Below, in pieces: positions 1-8,808 of a stretch of DNA of 64,000 nucleotides (its first letter is position 1; each line of letters starts with the position of its first letter). The stretch lies in the NCBI RefSeq assembly GCF_004684055.1, contig NZ_SRIB01000002.1:186001-250000 (forward strand), given 5' to 3'. The notes under the pieces were generated by a model, which searched no databases, was not told where the DNA came from, and worked only from the letters and a program-made list of their open reading frames with translations. The translations under genes and the position numbers were made by a program. This DNA comes from Soehngenia longivitae (GTDB taxonomy: Bacteria; Bacillota; Clostridia; Tissierellales; Tissierellaceae).

Positions 1-276
1 GTAGTAAGCTTGGTTAGAACCCAAGTCTTTAAATACATTTACTCCTTTATAGTTTTTCGCCTCATCTTCTTTGCCATAAAGCCTTGATATGAGTACTACC
101 ATTTGCTCTCGGGTAAGTTTATTATCGAGATTTAGATTGCCTTCTTCGTCACCAAGAAGCACTCCTAATTTATTTAGAAATTCCCCTTGTTCTGTGTAAG
201 GATTGTCTGCAGATACTATTGATCCTGTACTCATCAGTAGTATCAATGCCAGCACAAAAGACATAATGCGCTTCAT
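1..276 (-). CDS. SLH-domain surface protein, N-terminal part (cut by window edge)
   Basis: Only the first 92 codons lie in the window; the gene continues past base 1. Translation gives a signal peptide (MKRIMSFVLALILLMSTGSI, cleavage near SADNP) followed by an S-layer-homology segment with LNKLGVLLGDEEGNLNLD and LTREQMVVLISRLYG. An AAGGGAG ribosome-binding site lies 7 nt before the ATG. The N-terminal half closely resembles the SLH protein at 33622-34215 (shared pattern LNKLG-L-GD--GNLNLD--L-R--MVV-ISRL), so the two are paralogues. The likely role is attachment to secondary cell-wall polymer; the rest of the protein is unseen. It is divergent from the next gene. Confidence 0.85.
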   Translation of the reverse strand, partial: MKRIMSFVLALILLMSTGSIVSADNPYTEQGEFLNKLGVLLGDEEGNLNLDNKLTREQMVVLISRLYGKEDEAKNYKGVNVFKDLGSNQAYY

Positions 277-392
277 AAAATCACTCCCTTTAGTTTTATA
301 CTGTAATTATACACCAAAACACAGTATTTTAATATTACATTTAAGTTAAGTACAATATATCAAAATTTGACAAACAATTCAAAAAACATTGG

Positions 393-421
393 TTGAATAT
401 TAACAATTTTGTTGATATAAT
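393..421 (+). promoter_or_regulatory. Sigma-A type promoter for the SLH gene at 464
   Basis: TTGAAT (393-398), a 17-nt spacer and TATAAT (416-421) lie about 40 nt upstream of the start codon, in the 187-bp gap between two divergent SLH genes. Confidence 0.6.
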
Positions 422-463
422 AACTATAAACAAATATATGGAAAAATATGAGGAGGTATGAAA

Positions 464-2182
464 ATGAAAAGAGCTATGTCGATAGTATTGTCGCTGCTTA
501 TGGTCTTAACATTAGTGCCAAACTTTTCTTATGCGGCTGAATTCTCAGATATGCCAGATGACTGGTCTAAACCAGCACTTGAGAAAGCTGTAGAGAATGG
601 ATTATTGGTAGGAGATAACGGAAAGATTAGGCCAAAGGACAATTTAAAGAGAGCTGAAATGGCAACGGTTGTAAACAGAGCATTTGGGGCATATATAAAA
701 GCACCTATATCTAAATTTGCTGATGTTTCAGTAACATCATGGTACTATGATGAAATGGCAAAAGCAGTTCAGATGCAAACTTTTAAAGGTGATGGGGAAA
801 GACTAAATCCAGAGAATTTCATAACAAGAGAAGAAGCTTTCATAGTATTAGCAAGAGCATTGAAATTAGAGCCAAGTGCAACCCAACCAGAAGGATATAA
901 AGATTTAAATGATATATCTTCATGGGCAAAAGGTGAACTCTATGCGATGATAAATGCAGGCTATGTCAATGGCTCAAATGGCTATATAAACCCTAAAGGG
1001 CTTATAACAAGAGCTGAATTTGCACAAGTGATGGACAACATAATCAAGACATATGTAAAGGCTAGCAGTGCAAATTTGACATTTACAGGCAATGTCATGG
1101 TCAATACATCAGGATTAGTATTAAAGGATAGCACAGTAGAAGGGGACCTTATAATCGGTGAAGGTGTAGCTAACGGAACAGTCACTCTTGACAATGTAGC
1201 GATAGAAGGAAGACTTATAGTAAGAGGCGGCGGAGTTAATTCAATAATCATTAAAGGAAACTCTACAGTTGGGCAAGTGATAGTTTCAAGACTTGATGGA
1301 GCTGTAAGAGTAGCAGTTGAATCAGGAGCTAAAGTAGAAGTACTTTACTTAGCAGATGGTAAAGATGAAGTCATATTAGAAGGCACACTAGATAAAGTCG
1401 TGGTTGACAAAAATGTAGAATTACAACTTAACAATGCTCAAATTAAAGAACTCAACATAAATGCAGAAAATGCATTAGTAAAAGTAGATAAAACATCAAA
1501 AGTTGATTTGTTAAACATAAGCAAAGAGGCTGAAAACGCTAAAGTTGAAGTTATGGGAACTGTAACCAAACTAGTAACAGAAGCTCCTAAAACTGCTATT
1601 TTAGGAGATGGTACAGTTACAGAGATAACAGTAAAACCTACTGCTGACAATACTGTCATATCAACAGAAGGAGGAAAAGTAGTAGTAGAAGAAGGAGCAG
1701 AAAATGTAACAGTTCCTGAAACACCTCCAATTGGTGGCGGTGGAGTTTATATACCACCAGCTTTGACATTAAATAGTGGAAGTGTAAAATTAAATGAAAG
1801 TGTAGAGGGAATTACAATAACTGGCAACAACATAACTGTAGAGGTAGATCCTAATACGCCAATTACAAAAATAGAAGCCACATTTTCAAATGCTGTAGAA
1901 ATCAAAGATTTAACGCTAATAAAAGGTGAAGAAGAAACAGAGATAGTAAAAGACAAAATAGCTCAAAATACCGAATATAAAGAAAAATATGAAAAATACA
2001 AACCAGACTACGGAACAACATTGACAGTGGTACCACCAAGCATTACATTTAATAATGAAATTTTAGACGATTATAAAAACAACGATGGTGAAATAAAGGT
2101 AGAGATAACATTAGTGGATAATTATGGGCAAACATTGACATACAATATTACCCTTAAAGCAACAGATCAGCAGGATGTTTAA
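464..2182 (+). CDS. Three-SLH surface protein with beta-solenoid-like region
   Basis: A 572-residue secreted protein. AGGAGG at 451-456 is only 1 nt from an ATG at 458 but 7 nt from the ATG at 464, so 464 is preferred. Signal peptide 1-25 (ending FSYA), then three SLH repeats at about 26-70, 85-130 and 143-190 (third: LITRAEFAQVM). Residues about 205-415 are Val/Ile/Gly-rich short strands (LVLKDSTVEGDLIIGEG, AIEGRLIVRGGGVNSIIIKG) that suggest a beta-helix. A Gly-rich linker (IGGGGVYIPP) leads to a C-terminal domain of about 135 residues that I do not recognise. SLH repeats normally bind pyruvylated cell-wall polymer, so this is a structural or adhesive wall protein by inference. Confidence 0.85.
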   Translation: MKRAMSIVLSLLMVLTLVPNFSYAAEFSDMPDDWSKPALEKAVENGLLVGDNGKIRPKDNLKRAEMATVVNRAFGAYIKAPISKFADVSVTSWYYDEMAKAVQMQTFKGDGERLNPENFITREEAFIVLARALKLEPSATQPEGYKDLNDISSWAKGELYAMINAGYVNGSNGYINPKGLITRAEFAQVMDNIIKTYVKASSANLTFTGNVMVNTSGLVLKDSTVEGDLIIGEGVANGTVTLDNVAIEGRLIVRGGGVNSIIIKGNSTVGQVIVSRLDGAVRVAVESGAKVEVLYLADGKDEVILEGTLDKVVVDKNVELQLNNAQIKELNINAENALVKVDKTSKVDLLNISKEAENAKVEVMGTVTKLVTEAPKTAILGDGTVTEITVKPTADNTVISTEGGKVVVEEGAENVTVPETPPIGGGGVYIPPALTLNSGSVKLNESVEGITITGNNITVEVDPNTPITKIEATFSNAVEIKDLTLIKGEEETEIVKDKIAQNTEYKEKYEKYKPDYGTTLTVVPPSITFNNEILDDYKNNDGEIKVEITLVDNYGQTLTYNITLKATDQQDV

Positions 2183-2205
2183 TAAAAGTCGTAAGTTATA
2201 AATCA

Positions 2206-2244
2206 CAACATAAAATGCAAAGCATTGCTTTGCATTTTATGTTG
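2206..2244 (+). terminator. Long perfect hairpin after the SLH gene
   Basis: 18-bp perfect arms (2206-2223 and 2227-2244) around an ATT loop. The run that follows is AT-rich (attaatacatatttttt), not a clean U tract, so termination is likely but not certain. Confidence 0.6.
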
Positions 2245-2269
2245 ATTAATACATATTTTTTGATACAAT
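2242..2269 (+). promoter_or_regulatory. Putative promoter of the cps trio
   Basis: TTGATT (2242-2247), a 16-nt spacer and TACAAT (2264-2269), about 30 nt before the cpsC start. The -35 overlaps the foot of the preceding hairpin. Confidence 0.45.
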
Positions 2270-2299
2270 ATACATATATGATTTAAGGGGGACATACAT

Positions 2300-2974
2300 T
2301 TGGAAGAAATTAGCTTAAAGGAAGTTCTCTTTATCTTAAAAAAGAGAATTAAACTGATCTTATCATTATTTTTAATAGCAGTATTGTTGAGTAGTATAAT
2401 AAGCATATTTGTTTTAGACAAGGAATATCAAGCAAATACTACACTTATGGTCGGCAGGCCTAAAGATTATGCTTCAGATGCAAATATTCAATACAATGAA
2501 CTATTGCTAAACCAAAAACTTGTCTCAACGTATGGCGAACTTATAAAAACGAGAGCAGTTGCAGAAGAAGTTATAGACAATCTCAATTTAGATATAAGCT
2601 ATGAGCAATATAAAGGAAAAGTAAATGTAAGTCTTGTAAAAGACACAGAATTAATTCAAATAATAGTAAAAGACAATGACCCTTCAGTTGCAAGGATAAT
2701 CGCTGATGAAACAGCAAATGTTTTTATGGATAAGGTACAGGAGATCATGAAAGTAGACAATGTCCATGTAATTGATAAAGCAGAGATTCCTACACAACCA
2801 GTTAGCCCAAATGTCATTTTAAATATTGCAATCGCAGCTGTTTTAGGGCTTATGATCGGTGTATTTTTATCGTTTTTACTTGAATTTTTAGACAACACAA
2901 TTAAGACACCTGAAGATGTAGAAAAGTACTTAAATTTACCTGTATTAGGGTCAATTCCAAAAGTGGAGGATTAG
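2300..2974 (+). CDS. cpsC: Wzz/CpsC-type polysaccharide co-polymerase / BY-kinase modulator
   Basis: 224 residues with a TTG start 8 nt after AAGGGGG. The topology is that of the Wzz family: a transmembrane helix at about 16-38, an extracytoplasmic loop, and a second helix at about 174-196 (ILNIAIAAVLGLMIGVFLSF), preceded by a Pro-rich PTQPVSPN motif typical of the family. In Firmicutes this protein activates the separately encoded tyrosine kinase and helps set exopolysaccharide chain length. The kinase gene begins 2 nt after its stop and a PHP phosphatase follows. No glycosyltransferase, flippase or polymerase gene follows the trio. Confidence 0.88.
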   Translation: MEEISLKEVLFILKKRIKLILSLFLIAVLLSSIISIFVLDKEYQANTTLMVGRPKDYASDANIQYNELLLNQKLVSTYGELIKTRAVAEEVIDNLNLDISYEQYKGKVNVSLVKDTELIQIIVKDNDPSVARIIADETANVFMDKVQEIMKVDNVHVIDKAEIPTQPVSPNVILNIAIAAVLGLMIGVFLSFLLEFLDNTIKTPEDVEKYLNLPVLGSIPKVED

Positions 2975-2976
2975 TT

Positions 2977-3711
2977 ATGGAAAGAAGAAAGGAAAGCAAG
3001 ATATTTATTTTGGAAAACCCAAAATCTGTTATATCTGAAGCTTATAGGACTTTAAGAACAAACATTCAGTTTTCGAGTGTAGACAAGGAACTCAAGACAA
3101 TTGTAGTAACATCATCTAAATCTAAAGAAGGGAAATCATCAATAGCATCAAACTTAGCCTATTCATTTGCAGAATCAGGCAAAAATGTACTTTTAATAGA
3201 TTGCGATCTAAGAAAACCCATGATACACAGAAATTTTAATATGTCTAATCTCAAAGGGCTTACAAATATTTTAATAGGAGAAAAAAGCTTTTCTGAAGTT
3301 GTGAGCATACATGAACAGAGAAAAGAACTTCACATATTACCTAGTGGACCATTGCCACCTAATCCTGCTGAATTATTAGGTTCAAAAAGGATGAAAGATT
3401 TTATTGAGACAGTTAGAAACGATTATGATATAGTGATATTTGACACACCTCCTATTGGATTAGTTACAGACAGCGCCATAATTTCGACTATTGTCGACGG
3501 GACTATTATAGTAATAAATGTTGGAGAAACAGAGATTGAATTAGCACAACATTCAGTGGATCTACTCAAAAAAGTGAATGCTAATATTATCGGTGTGGTA
3601 TTAAACAAGATACCTGTTAAGAATAATAAATATTATGGATACTCATATCTCCAATATGAAGATTATTATAATGAATCCGAATCTGATGACAAGAAGGCAA
3701 AAAGAAAATGA
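2977..3711 (+). CDS. cpsD: CpsD-type protein-tyrosine kinase (BY-kinase)
   Basis: 244 residues. The Walker A loop is SSKSKEGKSS (46-55), Walker A' is VLLIDCD (71-77) and the Walker B-like motif is IVIFDTPP, the standard BY-kinase set. The C-terminus ends in a tyrosine cluster (KYYGYSYLQYEDYYNE), the usual autophosphorylation tail. It acts at the membrane through CpsC, phosphorylating itself and sugar-metabolism or envelope targets. The gene overlaps the downstream phosphatase by 4 nt, so the two are translationally coupled. Confidence 0.92.
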   Translation: MERRKESKIFILENPKSVISEAYRTLRTNIQFSSVDKELKTIVVTSSKSKEGKSSIASNLAYSFAESGKNVLLIDCDLRKPMIHRNFNMSNLKGLTNILIGEKSFSEVVSIHEQRKELHILPSGPLPPNPAELLGSKRMKDFIETVRNDYDIVIFDTPPIGLVTDSAIISTIVDGTIIVINVGETEIELAQHSVDLLKKVNANIIGVVLNKIPVKNNKYYGYSYLQYEDYYNESESDDKKAKRK

Positions 3712-4493
3712 TAGATTTACATTCACATTTGCTTTATGGGGTAGATGATGGCTCTAAAGATAGCGAAATGTCTTTAAAAATGGCAAGACAATATGTAGAA
3801 AATGGTTTTGCTGATGTGGTTTGTTCTCCTCATTATCTTGGAGAAGGCAAGAGTAAAGCAGTAGATGAAATAAAAGCTTCATTTAAATCACTTGAGCTTT
3901 TATTAGAGGAAAATGGAATAGAACTAAATCTACATTTGGGAAATGAAGTATATATTTCGCTTGATTTAATAACAGATTTAGAAAAGGGAAAATATCTAAC
4001 GATAAGTGATAGTAAATATATATTAATAGAGTTTCCAGCTAATGACATTCCCCTTTATACTGACGACATCTTTTATGAACTGCAGATAAAGGGGTATATT
4101 CCAATAATTGCTCATCCAGAAAGAAATGCTAAGATAATTCATGACCCAAGTATTCTTTATAAATTTCTAAACAAAGGTGTACTTGCACAATTGAACTTGC
4201 ATAGCTTAACAGGATTGTACGGCGATAGGACGTATAAAACAGCAAAAAAATTATTAGAGCATAATTTAATTCAGTTTGTAGGCACAGATAGTCATTCTGA
4301 CAGAGTAAGATCTCCAAAGGTCTCAGATGCATTGAAAAAACTTGAAAATGTCATAAGCAAAGATGATTTTGTTAAGCTCACTGAGATAAATCCTAAAAGA
4401 GTTCTGGAGAATGAATCAGTTGAGCCAGAAAATATTATAGACTTTAATAAAAAATCAATTTTTAATTTTAAAGCATCATTTCGAAACATATAG
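3708..4493 (+). CDS. cpsB: CpsB/YwqE-type PHP-family tyrosine phosphatase
   Basis: 261 residues. The N-terminal metal-binding motif is DLHSHLLYGVDDGS; later ligands appear in VVCSPHY, IIAHPERN and VGTDSHSDR, all typical of the manganese-dependent PHP phosphatases that remove phosphate from CpsD tails. It overlaps cpsD by ATGA. The last codons lie in the left arm of a terminator hairpin, so the trio ends here. Confidence 0.9.
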   Translation: MIDLHSHLLYGVDDGSKDSEMSLKMARQYVENGFADVVCSPHYLGEGKSKAVDEIKASFKSLELLLEENGIELNLHLGNEVYISLDLITDLEKGKYLTISDSKYILIEFPANDIPLYTDDIFYELQIKGYIPIIAHPERNAKIIHDPSILYKFLNKGVLAQLNLHSLTGLYGDRTYKTAKKLLEHNLIQFVGTDSHSDRVRSPKVSDALKKLENVISKDDFVKLTEINPKRVLENESVEPENIIDFNKKSIFNFKASFRNI

Positions 4494-4508
4494 AAATGGT
4501 GCTTTTTC
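4470..4508 (+). terminator. Rho-independent terminator of the cps trio
   Basis: 13-bp arms 4470-4482 and 4493-4505 (one G-T pair) end in TTTTTC. The hairpin overlaps the cpsB stop codon. Confidence 0.75.
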
Positions 4509-4613
4509 TTTGAATTTTTTAATAAGATTTTATTAATCATGTGTATTTTTTACAATTCATGGGTATATAAAAGACGCAGTAAAAAACGCAATAAAAAATA
4601 AAGGGGGATTTTT

Positions 4614-6350
4614 ATGATTACCAGGAATAAAAAGTTTCTAAGTATTGTTCTTTCTTTTGCAATGGTTTTAGGCTTTCTAATTGTACCGACAAATGTTACT
4701 CAAGCTGCTAGTAACGAGAGCTTGACTATTGTTCATGTAAACGATATGCACGCAAGGGTAGCAGAAAATGAAGGGAATAGTGAACTAGGATTTGCAAAAC
4801 TTGCAAGCGTTGTCAATGGATTGAGAGCTACTGATCCAAATGTATTGTTTTTAAATGCTGGAGATACTTTCCACGGAACCATTGACGTTAATTTAACTCA
4901 AGGTGAAGAAATAGTAAAGATCATGAATAAAATGGGATTTGATGCAATGACTCCCGGAAATCACGATTTCAACTATGGATACAATAGATTATTAGAGTTA
5001 AAGGAAATGGCTGAATTTCCGATTTTAGGAGCAAATATTATAAAGGAATCAGACAAAACATCAGACTTTGAGCCATATATCATTAAAGACATGGAAAATG
5101 GGATGAAAGTAGGTATCTTTGGACTTACTACAGATGAAACAAAATATAAATCACACCCATCTAATACAATAGGAATAGAATTCGCTGATGCTGTAACTAC
5201 AGCAGATAAATATGTCAAAGAATTAAAAGATAAAGGTGCAGATGTTATAATTGGATTAGTCCACTTAGGCATAGATGAATCAAGTGTCAATACTGCAAAG
5301 AAATTAGCAGAAAATGTAGAAGGGATTGATTTAATCGTCGATGGACATAGTCATCATATGCTTGAAGAAGGTATGATCGTAAATGACACTTTGATAGTTC
5401 AAGCAGGGTCATATACTCAAGATGTTGGCCTTGTAAAATTAGAATTTGAAGACGGTAAATTAGTTAAGAAAACAGCTGAGGTCATGACATATGAAGATTT
5501 AAAAGCTACAGAACCCAATGCAGAAATTGCAAAGATGGTTGAAGAATTAGTTGCTAAGAATGAACCTTTAAAAAATACAGTCATAGGTAAGACTGAAGTA
5601 AAACTTGAAGGAACTAGAGAACTTGTTAGAGCTGGTGAAACCAATCTAGGTAATTTAATAACCGATGCTATGAGAAAATCTACTGGTGCAGATTTCGCAC
5701 TTACAAATGGTGGAGGAATTAGAGCATCAATCGATGAAGGCGAAATAACATTAGGTGAAATACTCACTGCGTTCCCATTTACCAATACTCTTGCAGTCAT
5801 AGAAGTTACTGGTGAAGAAGTATTACAAGCATTAGAGCATGGTGTTGACGCATATCCTGAACCAGCAGGTCATTTTCCACATGTAAGTGGGTTAACCTAC
5901 ACTTTTGATCCATCAAAACCAGTTGGGCAAAGGATAGTCTCTGTTACAATAAATGGGGAACCAATTGATAAGACTGAAACATACACTATGGTTACAAATG
6001 ACTTTTTAGCTGCTGGTGGAGACGGATACACTATGTTTACTAACAAACCATTTGTTGGTGAGGGTGGTTTATTATCAGACGTACTAGCTGAATATATTTC
6101 TCTAACTGAGATGATAGGACCAAGAGTTGAAGGAAGGATTAAAGCAGTAAAAGCACCTACAGAGCCTACTACTCCTACTGAACCAACTGAACCAGCAGGA
6201 GATATTAAACACATTGTAGAAAAAGGAGAAGTTCTTTATAGAATTGGGTTGAAATACAAAGTTCCATGGCAAGAATTAGCTCAATACAATAAATTAAAGA
6301 ATCCTAACTTGATTTATCCTGGACAAATCATATTAATTCCAACTAAATAG
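4614..6350 (+). CDS. Secreted 5'-nucleotidase (metallophosphatase) with C-terminal LysM
   Basis: 578 residues. Signal peptide to about residue 32. The calcineurin-like metallophosphatase domain has VHVNDMHA, NAGDTFHG, TPGNHDFN and DGHSHHM metal motifs; the 5'-nucleotidase C-terminal domain spans about 325-490 (ETNLGNLITDAMR, NGGGIRA, FPFTNTLAV). A Pro/Thr/Glu linker (APTEPTTPTEPTEP) leads to one LysM repeat (HIVEKGEVLYRIG to PGQIILIPTK). It probably hydrolyses extracellular nucleotides to nucleosides while bound to peptidoglycan. That fits the purine nucleoside phosphorylase and nucleoside hydrolase near 24 kb, though co-regulation is not shown. AAGGGGG lies 5 nt before the ATG. Confidence 0.92.
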   Translation: MITRNKKFLSIVLSFAMVLGFLIVPTNVTQAASNESLTIVHVNDMHARVAENEGNSELGFAKLASVVNGLRATDPNVLFLNAGDTFHGTIDVNLTQGEEIVKIMNKMGFDAMTPGNHDFNYGYNRLLELKEMAEFPILGANIIKESDKTSDFEPYIIKDMENGMKVGIFGLTTDETKYKSHPSNTIGIEFADAVTTADKYVKELKDKGADVIIGLVHLGIDESSVNTAKKLAENVEGIDLIVDGHSHHMLEEGMIVNDTLIVQAGSYTQDVGLVKLEFEDGKLVKKTAEVMTYEDLKATEPNAEIAKMVEELVAKNEPLKNTVIGKTEVKLEGTRELVRAGETNLGNLITDAMRKSTGADFALTNGGGIRASIDEGEITLGEILTAFPFTNTLAVIEVTGEEVLQALEHGVDAYPEPAGHFPHVSGLTYTFDPSKPVGQRIVSVTINGEPIDKTETYTMVTNDFLAAGGDGYTMFTNKPFVGEGGLLSDVLAEYISLTEMIGPRVEGRIKAVKAPTEPTTPTEPTEPAGDIKHIVEKGEVLYRIGLKYKVPWQELAQYNKLKNPNLIYPGQIILIPTK

Positions 6351-6357
6351 TTGATCT

Positions 6358-6381
6358 TAGGCAGCCCGTTGGGGCTGCCTA
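6358..6381 (+). terminator. GC-rich hairpin between nucleotidase and cupin genes
   Basis: TAGGCAGCCC (6358-6367) pairs with GGGCTGCCTA (6372-6381) across a 4-nt loop. No U tract follows, so this may be an RNA-stability element rather than a terminator. Confidence 0.45.
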
Positions 6382-6407
6382 ATAGGTGTATAACAGAGGA
6401 GGCCAAT

Positions 6408-6755
6408 ATGGTAAAGCATTTTGATGATTTTGAAGTAGAGGTAGTACAAAATTTAAAAGATGGCAAAGGTTATGTGACAATAATTAGATTATTAGAAGAA
6501 GAAGACTTTTTAGGAAAGGGTAAATTATTTGGAAAAGCTATTATCAAACCGGGAAATTCAATAGGTTATCATCAACACAAGAAAGACCAAGAAACATATT
6601 ACATATTAAATGGTCATGCAATGTATAATGATAACGGAAAAGAAGTGTTTTTAGAGTCTGGAGATTTTACTATTTGTAGACCCGGTGAATTTCATTCTAT
6701 AGAAGCAATTGGTGATGAGGACTTAGAATTTTTGATGCTCATATTAAATGAATAA
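6408..6755 (+). CDS. Single-domain cupin protein
   Basis: 115 residues starting at the ATG 5 nt after GAGGAGG; the frame stays open upstream to the preceding gene but without a usable start. The cupin metal-binding signature is visible as GYHQHKKDQETYYILNG, followed by CRPGEFHSIEAIG, giving the usual two His, Glu and final His. Such stand-alone cupins bind a divalent metal and act as isomerases, dioxygenases or sensors; the substrate cannot be told from sequence. A hairpin separates it from the nucleotidase gene, so co-transcription is uncertain. Confidence 0.8.
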   Translation: MVKHFDDFEVEVVQNLKDGKGYVTIIRLLEEEDFLGKGKLFGKAIIKPGNSIGYHQHKKDQETYYILNGHAMYNDNGKEVFLESGDFTICRPGEFHSIEAIGDEDLEFLMLILNE

Positions 6756-6758
6756 AAC

Positions 6759-6800
6759 AAACTCCCAATATTGGCAATCTGCCTTATTGGGAGTTTATTG
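6759..6800. terminator. Bidirectional terminator between cupin gene and opp operon
   Basis: AAACTCCCAATA (6759-6770) pairs with TATTGGGAGTTT (6785-6796). The right side runs into TATTGTTATTTT and the left, read on the minus strand, into TGTTTTATTC, so it can serve both convergent units. Confidence 0.75.
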
Positions 6801-7790
6801 TTATTTTGTCATAGCTGCAGTACCTGCTAGGATTTCGCCTGATCTATGGCAAGCGACAAAATGTTCAGGTCTTACTTCTTTGAACTCAGGAGTTACCTTT
6901 CTGCACTCGTCTACAGTATAGAAACACCTATCTGCAAATCTGCATCCTGGAGGTGGGTCAATAGGAGAAGGTACATCTCCTTCAAGTATTATTCTCTTTC
7001 TAGACCTTTGAATTTCTGGGTCAGGGATTGGGATTGCAGAGAGCAGTGCTTGTGTATATGGATGAATTGGGTGGTCATATAATTCTTCAGATTTAGAAAG
7101 TTCCATCATCATACCTAAATACATTACACCAACTCTATCGGAGATATATCTTACCATGGATAAATCATGAGCGATGAAAAGGTAAGTCAATCCCATTTGA
7201 TTTTGCAAATTTTTAAGTAGATTTACTACTTGAGCTTGAATTGATACATCTAGTGCCGATATTGGTTCGTCACAGACGATAAACTTAGGGTTTAAAGCTA
7301 AAGATCTAGCGACACCTATTCTCTGCCTTTGTCCTCCGGAAAATTCGTGAGGAAATCTTAAAGCATGCTCTTCATTTAAACCTACTAATTGCAAAAGTTC
7401 ATACACTCTTTCTCTTCTCTGCTTTTCTGATTTATAAATACCATGAATTTCAAGAGGTTCAGCAATTATCTCTTCAACAGTCATACGAGGGTTAAGAGAT
7501 GCATAGGGGTCTTGAAATATCATTTGAAAGTTTCTTCTAACGGGTTTCATATTGTGCCTTGAAATTTTGTAAATGTCTTGACCTTCGAAGAACAACTCCC
7601 CACCAGTAGGCTCATAAAGCCTTATTATAGTTCTACCAGCAGTTGTCTTTCCGCAGCCTGATTCACCAACCAAGCCAAGAGTTTCTCCTTTGTATATGTC
7701 AAAGCTTATCCCGTCTACTGCTTTTAAAGTTCCACCACTTACATTAAAGTATTTTTTTATGTTTCTTGCTGATAAAATAGGCTCTGCCAT
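6801..7790 (-). CDS. oppF: Oligopeptide ABC transporter ATPase OppF
   Basis: 329 residues. Walker [11 protein letters not shown]-loop [10 protein letters not shown], signature SGGQRQR, Walker B FIVCDEP and switch IAHDLS are all intact. The C-terminal oligopeptide/dipeptide extension [12 protein letters not shown] separates Opp/Dpp ATPases from other ABC proteins. It couples ATP hydrolysis to peptide import together with OppD. Its start overlaps the oppD stop by 1 nt and it is the last gene of the operon. Confidence 0.95.
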   Translation of the reverse strand: MAEPILSARNIKKYFNVSGGTLKAVDGISFDIYKGETLGLVGESGCGKTTAGRTIIRLYEPTGGELFFEGQDIYKISRHNMKPVRRNFQMIFQDPYASLNPRMTVEEIIAEPLEIHGIYKSEKQRRERVYELLQLVGLNEEHALRFPHEFSGGQRQRIGVARSLALNPKFIVCDEPISALDVSIQAQVVNLLKNLQNQMGLTYLFIAHDLSMVRYISDRVGVMYLGMMMELSKSEELYDHPIHPYTQALLSAIPIPDPEIQRSRKRIILEGDVPSPIDPPPGCRFADRCFYTVDECRKVTPEFKEVRPEHFVACHRSGEILAGTAAMTK

Positions 7791-8797
7791 TATCTTACAC
7801 TCCCTTCACGTCGTACATCTTTAGCCAATGGGTGATTTAGCCAGCATCTGCTGTAGTGTTCTTTAGAGTGGTACTCTGGATCTGGCATATAGTCTTTACA
7901 TACTTTCATAGCATGATCACATCTATCAAAGAATGCACACCCTTTAGGCGGAATGTACAAATCAGGTGGAGTACCTTCTATATAATTAAGACTCTCATCA
8001 CGTTTCATATTTAACCTAGGGACACTTGCTAATAATTTTATAGTGTATGGGTGCATTGGATTTTTAAATATGTCATTGACAGTTCCTTGTTCCACAATTT
8101 GTCCTGCATACATAACAATTACTTTGTCGCTCATGTCTGCAACTACACCTAAATCGTGGGTTATTAAAATTATTGACATATTTAATTTATCTTGGAGTTC
8201 TTTCATCAAGTCTAATATTTGTGCTTGAACAGTAACATCTAAAGCCGTAGTTGGCTCATCTGCTATCAATAGCTCTGGATTTGAAACCATAGCAAGCGCA
8301 ATCATTACTCTCTGTCTCATACCACCTGAAAATTCGTGAGGATACTGATTAACTCTTTTTTCAGGCTGTGGCACAGAGACTAACTTAAGCATTTCAATAG
8401 CTTTTTTATTAGCTTCTTTTTTAGATAAATGTTGGTGCTTCATCAGTCCTTCGACAATTTGCCTGCCAATTTTCATAGTTGGGTTTAAGGAAGTCATAGG
8501 ATCTTGAAAGACCATTGAAATTTTACTTCCTCTTATATGTTGCATTTCCCTTTCAGTTTTCTTTACTATATCTTCACCTTTAAACAGGATTTGTCCGCCT
8601 TTATAGAATGCTGGTGGCATAGGTAAGAGTTGCATGATTGAACTTGCTGTTACACTTTTACCACAACCGGATTCTCCAACAATTGCTACGGTTTCTTTTT
8701 TGCCTACAGTGAAACTTATATCTCTAACAGCCTCGACTTCACCAAAGAAGGTTTTAAAGGAGACTTGTAAGTTTTTAACATCTAGTATATTTTCCAT
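7790..8797 (-). CDS. oppD: Oligopeptide ABC transporter ATPase OppD
   Basis: 335 residues. Walker [12 protein letters not shown]-loop [11 protein letters not shown], signature SGGMRQR, Walker [13 protein letters not shown], and the C-terminal [14 protein letters not shown] cysteine-containing extension of the family. The pair with OppF, in order after two permeases, fits OppD rather than an unrelated ATPase. Start supported by AGGAGG about 8 nt upstream, in the 11-nt gap after oppC. Confidence 0.95.
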   Translation of the reverse strand: MENILDVKNLQVSFKTFFGEVEAVRDISFTVGKKETVAIVGESGCGKSVTASSIMQLLPMPPAFYKGGQILFKGEDIVKKTEREMQHIRGSKISMVFQDPMTSLNPTMKIGRQIVEGLMKHQHLSKKEANKKAIEMLKLVSVPQPEKRVNQYPHEFSGGMRQRVMIALAMVSNPELLIADEPTTALDVTVQAQILDLMKELQDKLNMSIILITHDLGVVADMSDKVIVMYAGQIVEQGTVNDIFKNPMHPYTIKLLASVPRLNMKRDESLNYIEGTPPDLYIPPKGCAFFDRCDHAMKVCKDYMPDPEYHSKEHYSRCWLNHPLAKDVRREGSVR

Positions 8798-8808
8798 TTT
8801 TCCCCCTC

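Noticed and set aside
982-1251. Antisense open frame inside the SLH gene
   Set aside because: It is a mirror of the Val/Thr-rich coding strand, has no ribosome-binding site and matches no protein pattern.
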